NCBI RefSeq assembly: GCF_963667045.1 | Contig: NZ_OY762934.1 | Location: 1,915,501-1,979,500 of the forward strand | Source of the DNA: an uncultured Cohaesibacter sp. | Lineage (GTDB): Bacteria; Pseudomonadota; Alphaproteobacteria; Rhizobiales; Cohaesibacteraceae | DNA length: 64,000 bases | Direction of reading: 5' to 3' | In this document: piece by piece, positions 7,684-16,773 of the stretch | How the letters are laid out: every line of letters starts with the position of its first letter | Numbering within the stretch: the stretch's first letter is position 1 | Translations under genes and position numbers: made by a program | The notes under the pieces: model-generated | Seen by the model: only the letters and a program-made list of their open reading frames with translations | What the model was told of the DNA's origin: nothing | Databases searched by the model: none

Positions 7684-10287
7684 TCACAGCCCCATCTGCT
7701 CGGCCGCTTCGAGCAGCAACTCGTCTTCCGCCTCGCCAAAGATCGGCTCGCGGCCAATTTCCAGCAACACCGGAATGGCCAGTGGCGACGGCTCGGCAAG
7801 GGCCGCGTGGATGATTCGCCCCTTGATCCGCCGGAGCATAGCGCCAAGGCGGGCAATATCCAACAGACCGCTTGCGGCATCGTCCCATGTTGCCTTCAGC
7901 AACAGGTGGTCCGGCTCGTGGTCCTTCAGCACATTGTAGATGAGATCCGAGGACATCGTGATCTGCCGCCCTGATTTTTCCAGCCCCGGATGGCGGCGCT
8001 CGATCATGCCCGAGATGACGGCACAATTGCGGAAGGTGCGCTTGAGCATGGCGGATTCGGCCAGCCAGCTTTCCAGATCATCCCCGAGCATGTCCTCATC
8101 GAACAGTTGGTCAAAGCTCCAGCCCAAATCCGCTTCCAGCTTGGAGAGATCCCTGAGCCCCCAGACCATCAGGGCATAGTCGGAGGCGACGAACCCCAAG
8201 GGCCGCGCCCCGGCCCGCTCCAGGCGGCGGGTGAGCAACATGCCGAGGGTCTGTAGCGCCAGACGCCCCTCGAAGGCGTAAAGCGTGAGATAATATTTGC
8301 CAGCCCGCGGGAAGGTCTCGATCAGCATCTCATCGGCGGCGGGAATGATCGAGCGCTGCTTTTGCAGCTGCAGCCAATGCTGGACCTGCCCGGGCAGCCT
8401 TGGCCAGCTTTCGGGGTCGGCGAGCATGGCCCGCACGCGGGAGGCCAGATAGGTGGACAGCGGAAACTTGCCGCCATTGTAGGCGGGCACCTTGGGTTCG
8501 CGATGCTGGGTCCGCGTGACCAGCGCCGAATTCTCCTCAAGCCGCTCGAAACGCAGCACCTGCCCGGCAAACAGGAAGCTGTCGCCCGGCGACAGGCCCT
8601 CTATGAAGCCCTCTTCCACCTCGCCCAGCACCCGGCCCGACCGTCCGAGCCGTTTTGGCTCGCCGCTGCCGCCCTTCCATGAGGTAAGGCGCACCTTGAT
8701 CATCGCGTCCTCGACGATGGTACCGATATTGAGGCGATATTGCTGGGCGCGTTTGGGGTGAGACAGGCGCCAGAGGGTGCGGCCCGTCTCCTTGTCCTTC
8801 AAGGGCTTGAGCTTGGCAAACTGCTCATAGACCCGCATGGCGTAACCGCCGGTGGCGACAAAATCGATGGCCTGCTCGAACAGCTCCCACGGCAATTGGC
8901 GATAGGGATAGGCGGCGGTGACCTCGTGATAGAGGTCGAGAGGGTCGAAGGGTCCGGCACAGGCCCGCCCGAGAATATGCTGGGCCAGCACATCCAGCCC
9001 ACCCTTCCGCACCGGTGGCGTGTCCTGATCGCCGATATAGTTGGCATCGAGCGCGGCCCGGCATTCCAGCAGCTCGAAGCAGTTGGACGGCACCAGAATG
9101 GCCTTGGATGGTTCATCAAGGCGATGGTTGGCCCGACCGATCCTCTGGGCAAGGCGACTTGCGCCCTTGGGCGCCCCGACGTTGATTACCAGATCCACAT
9201 CGCCCCAGTCGATGCCCAGATCAAGGGTCGAGGTACAGACCACGGCCCTGAGGCTGCCCGCAGCCATCGCTGCCTCAACCTTGCGTCGCTGACCCACGTC
9301 GAGTGACCCGTGGTGGAGGGCAATCGGCAGGGTGTCCTCGTTGATCGTCCAGAGCGACTGGAACAGGAATTCGGCCTGCGAGCGGGTGTTGACGAACAGC
9401 AGCGTTGTCCTGTGTGCCTTGATGAGAGCATAGAGGTCGGGCAAGGCATAGCGGGCGCTGTGACCGGCCCAGGGGATGGTTTCCTCCGATTCCAGCACCT
9501 CGATGTCCGGGCTCGAGCCGCCCTTCAGCTGAATGATCTGGGGCTCGCTCAGTGGCTTGCCTTCGGCATGGGGCACCAGCCAGTGAGCCAGCTCCAGTGG
9601 ATCGGCCACTGTCGCGGAAAGCCCCACCGGGCGGGCATCCGGCACCAGTGCCCTGAGGCGTGACAGGCCAAGGCTCAGCAGTTCACCGCGCTTGGAAGTG
9701 ACGAGGGCGTGCAGCTCGTCCAGAATGATGGTCCTCAGTGACGCAAACAGCGTTTCGGCCTCGCGCGAGGCCAGCAGCAGGGCCAGCTGTTCCGGTGTCG
9801 TCAGCAGGAAGTTGGGTGGGCGCTGTTTCTGCCGCTGACGCTTGTGGGCGGGGGTGTCGCCAGTCCGGGTCTCGACCGTGATATCAAGCCCCATTTCCGC
9901 GATCGGCGTTTCAAGATTGCGCGCCACATCGACGGCCAGCGCCTTGAGCGGTGAGATATAGAGGGTGTGCAGCCTGTCTTGCCAGACCTCCGGCCCGCCC
10001 TTGCGCCGGTCTTCTTCAAGCTCGATCAGCGAGGGCAGAAAGCCCGAGAGGGTTTTGCCTGCTCCCGTCGGGGCGATGAGCAGGGTTGGCTGTCCGGCGT
10101 CTTGTGCGGAGAGCATCGCCCGCTGGTGCGGACGCAGCGACCAGCCCCGCCCCTTCAGCCAGCGCTCGACCACCGCCGGAAGCGGCGGCTCTCCATCGCC
10201 CATAGAGGGCAGTGCAAAGCGGGTTTCCAGCCGCCCGAGGGTTGGCGCCTTGCTGTCGTCAGGATCTGTTTCGGTTGGCTGGGTCAT
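7684..10287 (-). CDS. Ligase-associated DEXH-box DNA helicase (Lhr-like)
   Basis: 867 residues. A superfamily 2 helicase with Walker A APTGAGKT (72-79), Walker B DELH (190-193), a SAT motif (LSATVADP) and the motif VI stretch QRIGRANHR. The long C-terminal region after the helicase core is typical of Lhr-like enzymes. It belongs to the ligase-associated DNA damage response helicase family, a 3'-5' DNA translocase that works with PdeM. The PdeM gene is directly downstream, but no ligase or exonuclease gene is adjacent, so the usual set is split here. Confidence 0.88.
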   Translation of the reverse strand: MTQPTETDPDDSKAPTLGRLETRFALPSMGDGEPPLPAVVERWLKGRGWSLRPHQRAMLSAQDAGQPTLLIAPTGAGKTLSGFLPSLIELEEDRRKGGPEVWQDRLHTLYISPLKALAVDVARNLETPIAEMGLDITVETRTGDTPAHKRQRQKQRPPNFLLTTPEQLALLLASREAETLFASLRTIILDELHALVTSKRGELLSLGLSRLRALVPDARPVGLSATVADPLELAHWLVPHAEGKPLSEPQIIQLKGGSSPDIEVLESEETIPWAGHSARYALPDLYALIKAHRTTLLFVNTRSQAEFLFQSLWTINEDTLPIALHHGSLDVGQRRKVEAAMAAGSLRAVVCTSTLDLGIDWGDVDLVINVGAPKGASRLAQRIGRANHRLDEPSKAILVPSNCFELLECRAALDANYIGDQDTPPVRKGGLDVLAQHILGRACAGPFDPLDLYHEVTAAYPYRQLPWELFEQAIDFVATGGYAMRVYEQFAKLKPLKDKETGRTLWRLSHPKRAQQYRLNIGTIVEDAMIKVRLTSWKGGSGEPKRLGRSGRVLGEVEEGFIEGLSPGDSFLFAGQVLRFERLEENSALVTRTQHREPKVPAYNGGKFPLSTYLASRVRAMLADPESWPRLPGQVQHWLQLQKQRSIIPAADEMLIETFPRAGKYYLTLYAFEGRLALQTLGMLLTRRLERAGARPLGFVASDYALMVWGLRDLSKLEADLGWSFDQLFDEDMLGDDLESWLAESAMLKRTFRNCAVISGMIERRHPGLEKSGRQITMSSDLIYNVLKDHEPDHLLLKATWDDAASGLLDIARLGAMLRRIKGRIIHAALAEPSPLAIPVLLEIGREPIFGEAEDELLLEAAEQMGL

Positions 10288-10374
10288 GAAGAGACTATGG
10301 GTCAGCTCTTCGTCAATGTCATCAGCCGGTTGACTTTGCGCAGGACTTTTTGCCCGGCTGGGCTGGCGTCAGGC

Positions 10375-11232
10375 TCAGGCGGCCACTTCGCTTTTCATCG
10401 GCGCACAATCTGGCTGCTCGTCAAAGCAGACATCCTGTTCGTAGCCCGCGACGGTTTCGAGATGGGAACGGAGCAGATGCACGTGATTGCGGCCTTCGTT
10501 CTTGGCCAGATAGAGGCCCTGGTCGGAGCGTTCGATCAACGCCTCAAAGCTGTCCTCATGATGCCGCCATTCCGTCACCCCGGCGCTGATGGTCAACTGA
10601 ACCGTCTTGTGGTTCCAGTAGAGCGGAGACTGAGCCACATCTTCGCGCAGGCGCTCGGCAAGAATGGCTGCCCCTTGCGCATTGGCAAGCGGCATGATGA
10701 TGGCAAATTCCTCGCCACCCCAACGGGCAACGACGTCTCCGGCGCGACAGGTCCGGCGCAAAATATCCGCCAGATGCTTGAGCGCCATGTCGCCTGCGGT
10801 ATGGCCGCTTGTATCGTTGATCGATTTGAAATGGTCGACGTCCAGCATAATCACGGACAGGGAAGACATGTCCCGTTCTGCCAGCTGGACAAGCTTCTCG
10901 CCCCGGCGCAGGAAGCCGGCGCGGTTGACAAGGCGCGTAAGGTCATCCCGTTCGGCAACCTCGAACAGATATTCATTCTTGCTGTGAAGCCGCGCAAATC
11001 CGCGGATGAGCAGGAAGCTGGTCACGAAAACAAGCATGAATGGCATGATGTAGGCCAGGACCTTGACGAAAGGCAGGATCGGAGAGCTGACGTTTAAAAG
11101 GGCGATCTGAGCGCTAGCCAGAGACAGAAGACTGCCGGCAGCAGCGAAAAGAGCCGCAGCAACAAACATGTGTCCCGTTGTCTTTATCTTGCTCAGATAG
11201 CCGCAGAAGCCATCCAGAAATTCGTCAGTCAT
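10375..11232 (-). CDS. Membrane diguanylate cyclase (GGDEF)
   Basis: 285 residues. Two hydrophobic segments (about 22-45 and 52-78) are followed by a complete GGDEF domain starting DDLTRLVNR. The active-site motif is GGEEF (172-176), a functional variant. RAGD at 163-166 sits at the right distance to be the inhibitory I-site, so product feedback is likely. The enzyme should make cyclic di-GMP from two GTP at the inner membrane. The N-terminus holds no recognisable ligand domain. It stands alone on the minus strand. Confidence 0.88.
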   Translation of the reverse strand: MTDEFLDGFCGYLSKIKTTGHMFVAAALFAAAGSLLSLASAQIALLNVSSPILPFVKVLAYIMPFMLVFVTSFLLIRGFARLHSKNEYLFEVAERDDLTRLVNRAGFLRRGEKLVQLAERDMSSLSVIMLDVDHFKSINDTSGHTAGDMALKHLADILRRTCRAGDVVARWGGEEFAIIMPLANAQGAAILAERLREDVAQSPLYWNHKTVQLTISAGVTEWRHHEDSFEALIERSDQGLYLAKNEGRNHVHLLRSHLETVAGYEQDVCFDEQPDCAPMKSEVAA

Positions 11233-11518
11233 AACGGCAAACGTCCCCCGTCATCAGCACATCCCGCCCACACAGGATGCTTTCATCGCTGAATTGCATG
11301 ATAGGGTTAAGCATGCATATTGGATAAAATCCATCCGTAGGACAGGCAATATAAGTATTACTACTTGTAATTATGGCCGAATTTCCCTCCGTATGATTAA
11401 TCAATGGTTGAAGCCAACCTTCAAGTTAACTACATGCTCGTTTATGATGGTTCAAACCGGAGACTGCTGTCCACACAGATGGCCCAGGGAGGTTTGCATG
11501 CAACAAGGAGATGACACA

Positions 11519-11797
11519 GTGACCGATTCGAAACTCTCGCGCTTTTTCGGCGGCTCGCCCGGTCCGGTCATTCTGCGACTGATCGGCCTTTCGGTCGTGG
11601 TGGGGATTGTCCTCAGCGCCCTCAATCTGCACCCCCGTCAGGTTCTTTCCTATCTGACGAACTTTGTGCAGCATATCTATTACATGGGGTTCGATGCCAT
11701 TCACTGGGCGGTCCAATATTTCCTGCTCGGGGCGCTCATCGTCTTCCCGATCTGGCTGATCCTGCGGCTGTTGAAAATCGGTCGCAAGGAGCCCTGA
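11519..11797 (+). CDS. DUF6460-like small membrane protein
   Basis: 92 residues from a GTG at 11519, preceded by AAGGAG at eight bases. An in-frame ATG at 11498 with its own AGGGAGG could add seven residues, so the start is not settled. The protein begins VTDSKLSRFFGGSP, then has two hydrophobic helices (VILRLIGLSVVVGIVLSAL and AVQYFLLGALIVFPIWLIL) and a short basic tail, as in the small DUF6460 integral membrane family of alphaproteobacteria. Function unknown. Confidence 0.7.
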   Translation: MTDSKLSRFFGGSPGPVILRLIGLSVVVGIVLSALNLHPRQVLSYLTNFVQHIYYMGFDAIHWAVQYFLLGALIVFPIWLILRLLKIGRKEP

Positions 11798-12349
11798 CCC
11801 TTCAGGACGCGAACCTTTCCAAGACATTACTGATGTTTAAGATGACTTGGTGGCGCGAAAGCGCGATAGTTTGTTCAACAGCAACGATCTTGGAACACAG
11901 GAAGCCAAAGGCTCGTCCGGCGGCGTTTCAGGGTCACTTGAGAAGATGTCTCTCCGGTCTGACAGCTTCTCAAACCAGAGTGCCTGTTCCTTGCCCATCC
12001 CCAGTACCTTCATGGTAGGGCTTGGATTTGACACTGCAAATCAACCGTCGCACGAATGGTCCCCGTGCGGCGGTTGATTGCTTTCCGGGCTGTCCTTGCG
12101 GATTGGCCAACCTCCCGCTGCGCACTCCAGATGCATCATCCTCAACAGTTGCCGCAGCGCTTTTCTGCACATCCAGAACGGTTTTTGTATCCGCCATGAC
12201 ATCATGGTGTGATCTTGGTGCTTTCTCTTGTCGGAATCTGATGCTAGAGATTTGAAACTCGGCCCCCACTCATAGACCCTCTGCCCGCCCTCACGGTGGG
12301 CCTTACTGCCATTCCACCCCACATGCCTTTACCTTGGTGACTTTACCCC
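11798..12349. other. Long intergenic region without a recognised gene
   Basis: About 550 bases. Overlapping short frames exist on both strands (for example a 65-codon minus-strand frame at 11837-12034), but none has a good ribosome binding site or recognisable sequence. The main structure is the long hairpin at 12039-12079, listed separately. Confidence 0.5.
12039..12079. repeat. 16-bp inverted repeat (long hairpin)
   Basis: AATCAACCGTCGCACG, a nine-base loop, then CGTGCGGCGGTTGATT. Read as plus-strand RNA all 16 pairs form, one as U-G; on the minus strand the same position is an A-C mismatch, which favours a plus-strand transcript. No T-run follows. It could be part of a small RNA, a leader structure of the MATE gene 270 bases downstream, or a processing site. 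Confidence 0.5.
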
Positions 12350-13687
12350 ATGGATATTGCTTCCGAACACAACCCGCGTGCCTTTGGCGTATCGAACAGG
12401 ATGGTTCTGGGCATTGCCATTCCCATGACACTTGGCCTGGTCACCGTGCCGCTGGTCGGCATTGTCGATATGGCGGTTATCGGCCAGCTGGGCAGCGCGG
12501 CCCTGATGGGAGGGATCGCGATCGGTTCATCCCTGTTCGATATCGTCGCCTCCTCGTTCAATTTCCTGCGTATGGGCACAACGGGTCTGACAGCTCAGGC
12601 ACTTGGGGCCGGAGATCATGTTTCGGAACGGGCGGTGGCCTATCGGGCCCTGATGATCGCGCTCGTTCTCGGGCTCATCACCGTGCTGATCGGCCCGTTT
12701 GTCGTGCCCTGGGCGCTGACCGCGATGGGCGGGTCTTCTGCCGTCAATGAGGCGGCCCGGACCTATCTCCTCATCCGGCTCTATGCGATGCCCTTCAGTC
12801 TTGCCAACTACGCCATTTTCGGCTGGCTGTTCGGGCTCAGCAAATCCCGGCAGGGCATGGTTCTGCTGATCCTTCAGAACAGCATCAACGTAGTGCTCAG
12901 CATGTGGTTCGTGCTCGGTTTGGGGCTCGGAGTTGCTGGCGCGGCTTTCGGGTCGATTGCGGCCGAAGTGGTTGCCTCCATCGTTGGCCTCGGCATGATG
13001 GCCCATCATCTGCGACGGGATTGGCAGGTGCCGCTACCGCGCTTGTTTCATCGCGAGGCTTTTGCGCGCTTTCTGGCCGTCAACAGCGATATCTTCATTC
13101 GCTCCATGGTGATGCTGTTCACCTTCACCCTGTTCACGGCACTGAGTGCCCGGCAGACAGACGACATTCTGGCAGCCAACGAACTCTTGATGAAATTCTT
13201 CATGTTCGGCGGCTTCTTCCTTGACGGGATCGCCACGGCGGCAGAACAGCTCGGCGGACGGGCCATCGGCGCGCGCTATCGTCCGGCCTTTGAGCAGACC
13301 GTGCGGCTGACCCTGCGCTGGGGGCTCGGGCTCGGGCTGGGCCTGAGCCTGATCATGCTGCTGCTTGGCCCCGCAATCATCGATGCCCTGACTACGGCTC
13401 CCGAGGTGCGGGCGCTGTCACGGGTCTATCTTTTCTGGGTTGCCATGACGCCGCTGATTGCCACCATCGCCTTCCAGCTCGACGGTATCTACGTGGGCGC
13501 AACATGGTCTTCAACCATGCGCAATGTCTCCATTCTTGCGACCAGCGTGTTTTTCGTCGTGCAATATCTGGCCATGCCGTCTCTGGGCAATCACGGCCTG
13601 TGGCTTGGACTGATCTGCTTCCTCGCCGCACGCGGCATCAGCCTCGGCCTGATGCTGCCCTCGCGCATGGCCAAGGCCTTCGCCTGA
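12350..13687 (+). CDS. MATE family multidrug/toxin efflux transporter
   Basis: 445 residues with about twelve hydrophobic helices. The N-terminal part (MVLGIAIPMTLGLVTVPLVGIVDMAVIGQLG) is the family's first MatE repeat and a second repeat begins near residue 235. The sequence is closest in feel to the DinF/NorM-like branch. These proteins export cationic drugs or metabolites in exchange for H+ or Na+. A strong terminator follows 20 bases after the stop. The gene seems to be a single transcription unit. Confidence 0.88.
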   Translation: MDIASEHNPRAFGVSNRMVLGIAIPMTLGLVTVPLVGIVDMAVIGQLGSAALMGGIAIGSSLFDIVASSFNFLRMGTTGLTAQALGAGDHVSERAVAYRALMIALVLGLITVLIGPFVVPWALTAMGGSSAVNEAARTYLLIRLYAMPFSLANYAIFGWLFGLSKSRQGMVLLILQNSINVVLSMWFVLGLGLGVAGAAFGSIAAEVVASIVGLGMMAHHLRRDWQVPLPRLFHREAFARFLAVNSDIFIRSMVMLFTFTLFTALSARQTDDILAANELLMKFFMFGGFFLDGIATAAEQLGGRAIGARYRPAFEQTVRLTLRWGLGLGLGLSLIMLLLGPAIIDALTTAPEVRALSRVYLFWVAMTPLIATIAFQLDGIYVGATWSSTMRNVSILATSVFFVVQYLAMPSLGNHGLWLGLICFLAARGISLGLMLPSRMAKAFA

Positions 13688-13708
13688 ATGCCGACACATC
13701 AACAAAAA

Positions 13709-13731
13709 ACGGGGCCATTCTGTGGCCCCGT
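13709..13731. terminator. Rho-independent terminator between convergent genes
   Basis: ACGGGGCCA, a five-base loop and TGGCCCCGT form a perfect nine-pair stem. It is preceded by AAAAAA and followed by CGTTTCTTGATCTTTT, so it can serve the MATE gene on the plus strand and the arsC-like gene on the minus strand. Confidence 0.85.
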
Positions 13732-13768
13732 CGTTTCTTGATCTTTTATAGTCTTCTACGGCGTTTGC

Positions 13769-14113
13769 CTAAAGGATTTCCAGCACCGATTCCGGCGGAC
13801 GTCCAAGGCGGGCTTTGCCATTCTTGATCACCACCGGGCGTTCGATCAGCTTGGGATTGTCTGCCATGGCCTTGATCAGGGCGTCATCATCGGACACATC
13901 TGCCAGACCAAGCTCCTTGTAAAGGGCCTCGCCGGTGCGCATCAGGGCGCGTGGCTCGATACCAAGCAGCCCGAGGACATCGCGGATTTCCGCAACGCTC
14001 GGCGCGTCCTCGAGATATTTGCGAATCTCGGGCGTCTCGCCCTTGCTTTCGATCAGTTCGAGGGTTTGCCGCGATTTGGAGCACCGCGGATTGTGCCAGA
14101 TGGTCGTGCTCAT
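13769..14113 (-). CDS. arsC: Glutaredoxin-dependent arsenate reductase ArsC
   Basis: 114 residues from the ATG at 14113; an upstream ATG at 14173 would add 20 residues overlapping pyrD and is less likely, since AGAAGG precedes the chosen start. The thioredoxin-like ArsC fold is clear: NPRCSKS with the catalytic Cys at residue 11, then IRKYLEDAPS and a C-terminal RPVVI-x-GKARLGRP stretch. The enzyme reduces arsenate to arsenite with glutathione and glutaredoxin. It lies 56 bases after pyrD on the same strand and may share its transcript; no arsR or arsB is near, so a housekeeping reductase role is also possible. Confidence 0.85.
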   Translation of the reverse strand: MSTTIWHNPRCSKSRQTLELIESKGETPEIRKYLEDAPSVAEIRDVLGLLGIEPRALMRTGEALYKELGLADVSDDDALIKAMADNPKLIERPVVIKNGKARLGRPPESVLEIL

Positions 14114-14169
14114 GCTCTCTACCTTCTTCATCGGCCCCGCCTTGAGGCCATTTCTCAGATCGCTCCTGG

Positions 14170-15270
14170 TCAAGCCAGCGGATACTTGGCCCAGTCATCA
14201 CAGCTCTCGCCTCGGATCTCGTCGAGATGGGTAACGCCCCTGTCAGCAAGAATGCCGGACATCCCGGAGACCATTTGGCCCACCATGGACACGCCACCAT
14301 AGACCATGGATGAGTAGAACTGCACCAGATTGGCACCGGCCCGGACCTTCTCGATAGCCGAGAGAGCATCGGTCACGCCGCCGACGCCCACCAACGGCAT
14401 TTTGGCGCCAACCCGCTTGCGGGTCTTGGCAAGGGCGATGGTCGACTTGTCGAACAGCGGCTTGCCGGACAGGCCACCCGCTTCTGCAAGCTGCTTCTGG
14501 CATTTGAGATGCGTTGGCCGGTCGAGTGTGGTGTTGGAAACCACCATGCCGTCGATGCCTCGCGCCACGGCAACGGCACAAATGTCATCCAGCCCGAATT
14601 CATCCACATCAGGCGCGATCTTGAGCAGCACCGGCACCTTGCGGCCAACCCACTTGGTCTGGGTGTCGCGTTCTTCCAGTACCCGGGCGAGCAGATTGTC
14701 CAGCGCGTCCCGTGCCTGCAGGTCGCGCAGACCCGGTGTGTTGGGTGAGGAAATATTGACCGTGAAAAAGGACGCCAGATCGGCAAAGGCGGCAATGCCC
14801 TTCACATAGTCCTGAATGCGATCGGCGCTGTCCTTGTTGGCGCCAACATTGACCCCGACGATGCCAGGCCGCGCCTTGCGCGCGGCAAGGCGGGCGTGGG
14901 CGGCGGCATGGCCCTCATTGTTGAAGCCCATGCGGTTGATGACGGCATCATCATCAATGAGGCGGAACAGGCGCGGCTTGGGGTTACCCGGCTGGGGCAG
15001 CGGCGTGACGGTGCCGATTTCGGTCGCACCAAACCCGAGGGCGAGGGTCGCATCGGGTACTTCGGCATTCTTGTCAAACCCGGCGGCCATGCCCAGCGGA
15101 TTGGGGAACTCCAGATCCCAGAGCCGGACCTTCAGTGCCGGATCGTCGGGCAATCGGGGACCGCGCACCAGCCCTGTCTTGAGCGCCACAATGGCCAGCT
15201 TGTGCGCCAGCTCCGGGTTCAACGTGAAGAGGGCCTTGCGCGCCATCGTGTCAATAAACGGGTTGGACAT
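14170..15270 (-). CDS. pyrD: Quinone-dependent dihydroorotate dehydrogenase (class 2)
   Basis: 366 residues. FMN enzyme that oxidises dihydroorotate to orotate in pyrimidine synthesis and passes electrons to membrane quinones. The N-terminal helices that dock at the membrane (about 1-40), the MAAGFDKNAE phosphate/FMN loop and the active-site loop NISSPNTPGLR with the class 2 catalytic Ser are all present, followed by GKPLFDKST and VGVGGVTDALSAIEKVRAGA near the C-terminus. Length is normal for class 2. The DUF952 gene ends 17 bases upstream. Confidence 0.95.
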   Translation of the reverse strand: MSNPFIDTMARKALFTLNPELAHKLAIVALKTGLVRGPRLPDDPALKVRLWDLEFPNPLGMAAGFDKNAEVPDATLALGFGATEIGTVTPLPQPGNPKPRLFRLIDDDAVINRMGFNNEGHAAAHARLAARKARPGIVGVNVGANKDSADRIQDYVKGIAAFADLASFFTVNISSPNTPGLRDLQARDALDNLLARVLEERDTQTKWVGRKVPVLLKIAPDVDEFGLDDICAVAVARGIDGMVVSNTTLDRPTHLKCQKQLAEAGGLSGKPLFDKSTIALAKTRKRVGAKMPLVGVGGVTDALSAIEKVRAGANLVQFYSSMVYGGVSMVGQMVSGMSGILADRGVTHLDEIRGESCDDWAKYPLA

Positions 15271-15287
15271 GGTCTTTTGCTCTTGTT

Positions 15288-15650
15288 CTATTCTTCTTGT
15301 TGCAACTGCGGAAATGCATGAAAGCCTTCTCCATCCATGGGCAAGGCAATCTCTTCAAGGACGGAGGACACCGGCATGCTGGTGTAAAGATGCGGGAACA
15401 GGGCGCCACCACGGGAGGGTTCCCATTTCAGGGGACCGTCGAGCGCGCTCAATTGGTCAACCGATACGGCAAGAAGCAGCAAGTCATCAACACCCCGGAA
15501 ATGCTTGCGGGCGGTTTCCTCCACCTGTGCGGCAGTGGAAAAATGAATGAACCCGTCGGCAAGATCCACCGGTGCGCCGAGAAACAGCCCTGTTTCCCTG
15601 GCTTCAGCCCACTGTTCTCTTGTCGCAAGCTTGTAGATGCGTTTCACCAT
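15288..15650 (-). CDS. DUF952 family protein
   Basis: 120 residues. IYKLATREQWAEA at the start, ADGFIHFSTAAQV in the middle and VDQL...LKWEPSRGGALFPHLY toward the end are the signature of the small DUF952 family. No enzymatic role is established; the fold resembles ADP-ribosyltransferase-like domains in some analyses. It is directly upstream of pyrD on the same strand, a common arrangement in Hyphomicrobiales. Confidence 0.85.
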   Translation of the reverse strand: MVKRIYKLATREQWAEARETGLFLGAPVDLADGFIHFSTAAQVEETARKHFRGVDDLLLLAVSVDQLSALDGPLKWEPSRGGALFPHLYTSMPVSSVLEEIALPMDGEGFHAFPQLQQEE

Positions 15651-15946
15651 CGGACATCACGCTCCAGAAAAAGCCGATCGTTCCGGAGGGTTCCTTGCGG
15701 ATAGGACGCACGGCATGAAACCTGTCCGGATTCTTTGAAAGTCTAATAGCAGCCCCGTTGCAAGCGGGAAAGGTGCAAAGTTCCTGCATTCGCCGCTGAG
15801 TGCAAAAGGCATCTCAGGGGAGGTCCCCGAAGGGTTTTTGTCAACAATAGGTCCGAGAAATTTGTGAAAAAAACAACCATTGATTGCAATATTTAATTCT
15901 CGCCCTATGGTTTAGGCAAGTTATATTTGTTGGTTGAGAATCACTG

Positions 15947-16615
15947 ATGTTATCCCACGAAGGTATATGGCGAGCAATTGACGCTCTTGCGTTGCGCGAA
16001 GATATTTCGCCCTCCACTCTGGCTCGCCGGGCCGGTCTGGATTCGAGCATATTCAACCGCTCCAAACGCTTCCAGCGGGATGGGCGCCCACGATGGCCCT
16101 CCACCGAGTCCATCGCCAGAATTCTCGATGCCACGAACCTCTCTGTCGAGACATTCTTCGTTGAGCTGCTGGGTGAGCGTCGCTGTCTGGTCTGGCCGTA
16201 TGAGGATCTGCTCGACCAGCGCCCGGCGTCCGATATCGCCCGCTTCCCACTGAAACCGGACCAGAGCCTATCGCTGTCACCCCCTCAGCCTTCTCCAGAT
16301 CAACGGCCAGGAATCGCTTCGGGCGTGACCCCGGCAGAGCAGGTTTTTGTGCTGGAGCTTGAACACGACCACTTTGCCCCCTTTTACAAACAGGGTGCCA
16401 TCCTGATGCTTGGCATTTTCTGCCCGATCAAACCCGGTGATCGGGTGCTGTTCTTCAATCGCACCCATGGCCGCACCGAGATTTGCCTTGGCGATCTGGC
16501 CGAGGTTACCGAAGAAAGCTGCAAGATTCTGCCGCTGATCGCGGGTGACCCGACCTTGCGGATCGAGGCGGGCCATGCAGCCCAGATTGCCAAAATCCTC
16601 TGGGCCAGTCAGTAG
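15947..16615 (+). CDS. XRE/S24-like transcriptional regulator
   Basis: 222 residues. The N-terminal helix-turn-helix (about 1-70) reads IWRAIDALALREDISPSTLARRAG, with the recognition region STLARRAGLDSSIFNRSKR. The C-terminal half (about 125-220) has the beta-rich layout of an S24/LexA-like peptidase domain, but I do not see a clear Ser-Lys catalytic pair with a cleavage site, so it may be a non-cleaving sensor. The upstream 100 bases are unusually AT-rich and probably hold its promoter and perhaps its own operator. Target genes are unknown. Confidence 0.7.
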   Translation: MLSHEGIWRAIDALALREDISPSTLARRAGLDSSIFNRSKRFQRDGRPRWPSTESIARILDATNLSVETFFVELLGERRCLVWPYEDLLDQRPASDIARFPLKPDQSLSLSPPQPSPDQRPGIASGVTPAEQVFVLELEHDHFAPFYKQGAILMLGIFCPIKPGDRVLFFNRTHGRTEICLGDLAEVTEESCKILPLIAGDPTLRIEAGHAAQIAKILWASQ

Positions 16616-16773
16616 ACGATATCCCTGACAGCATGCCATCCTCAGGACTGTTTGTTCGGCTTGTCAGAAGTGCGGCTTCAAATCTCCGCATTTGTGGGTA
16701 TAGTCACCCCTGATAGCTGTCCATTGACAAATCTCGGACAGCGGTGACTAACCCTTGAAGCGTGATCGTAGCA

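Noticed and set aside
9967..11097. 376-codon plus-strand frame across the helicase end and the GGDEF gene
   Set aside because: It spans two well-supported minus-strand genes and has no family signature.
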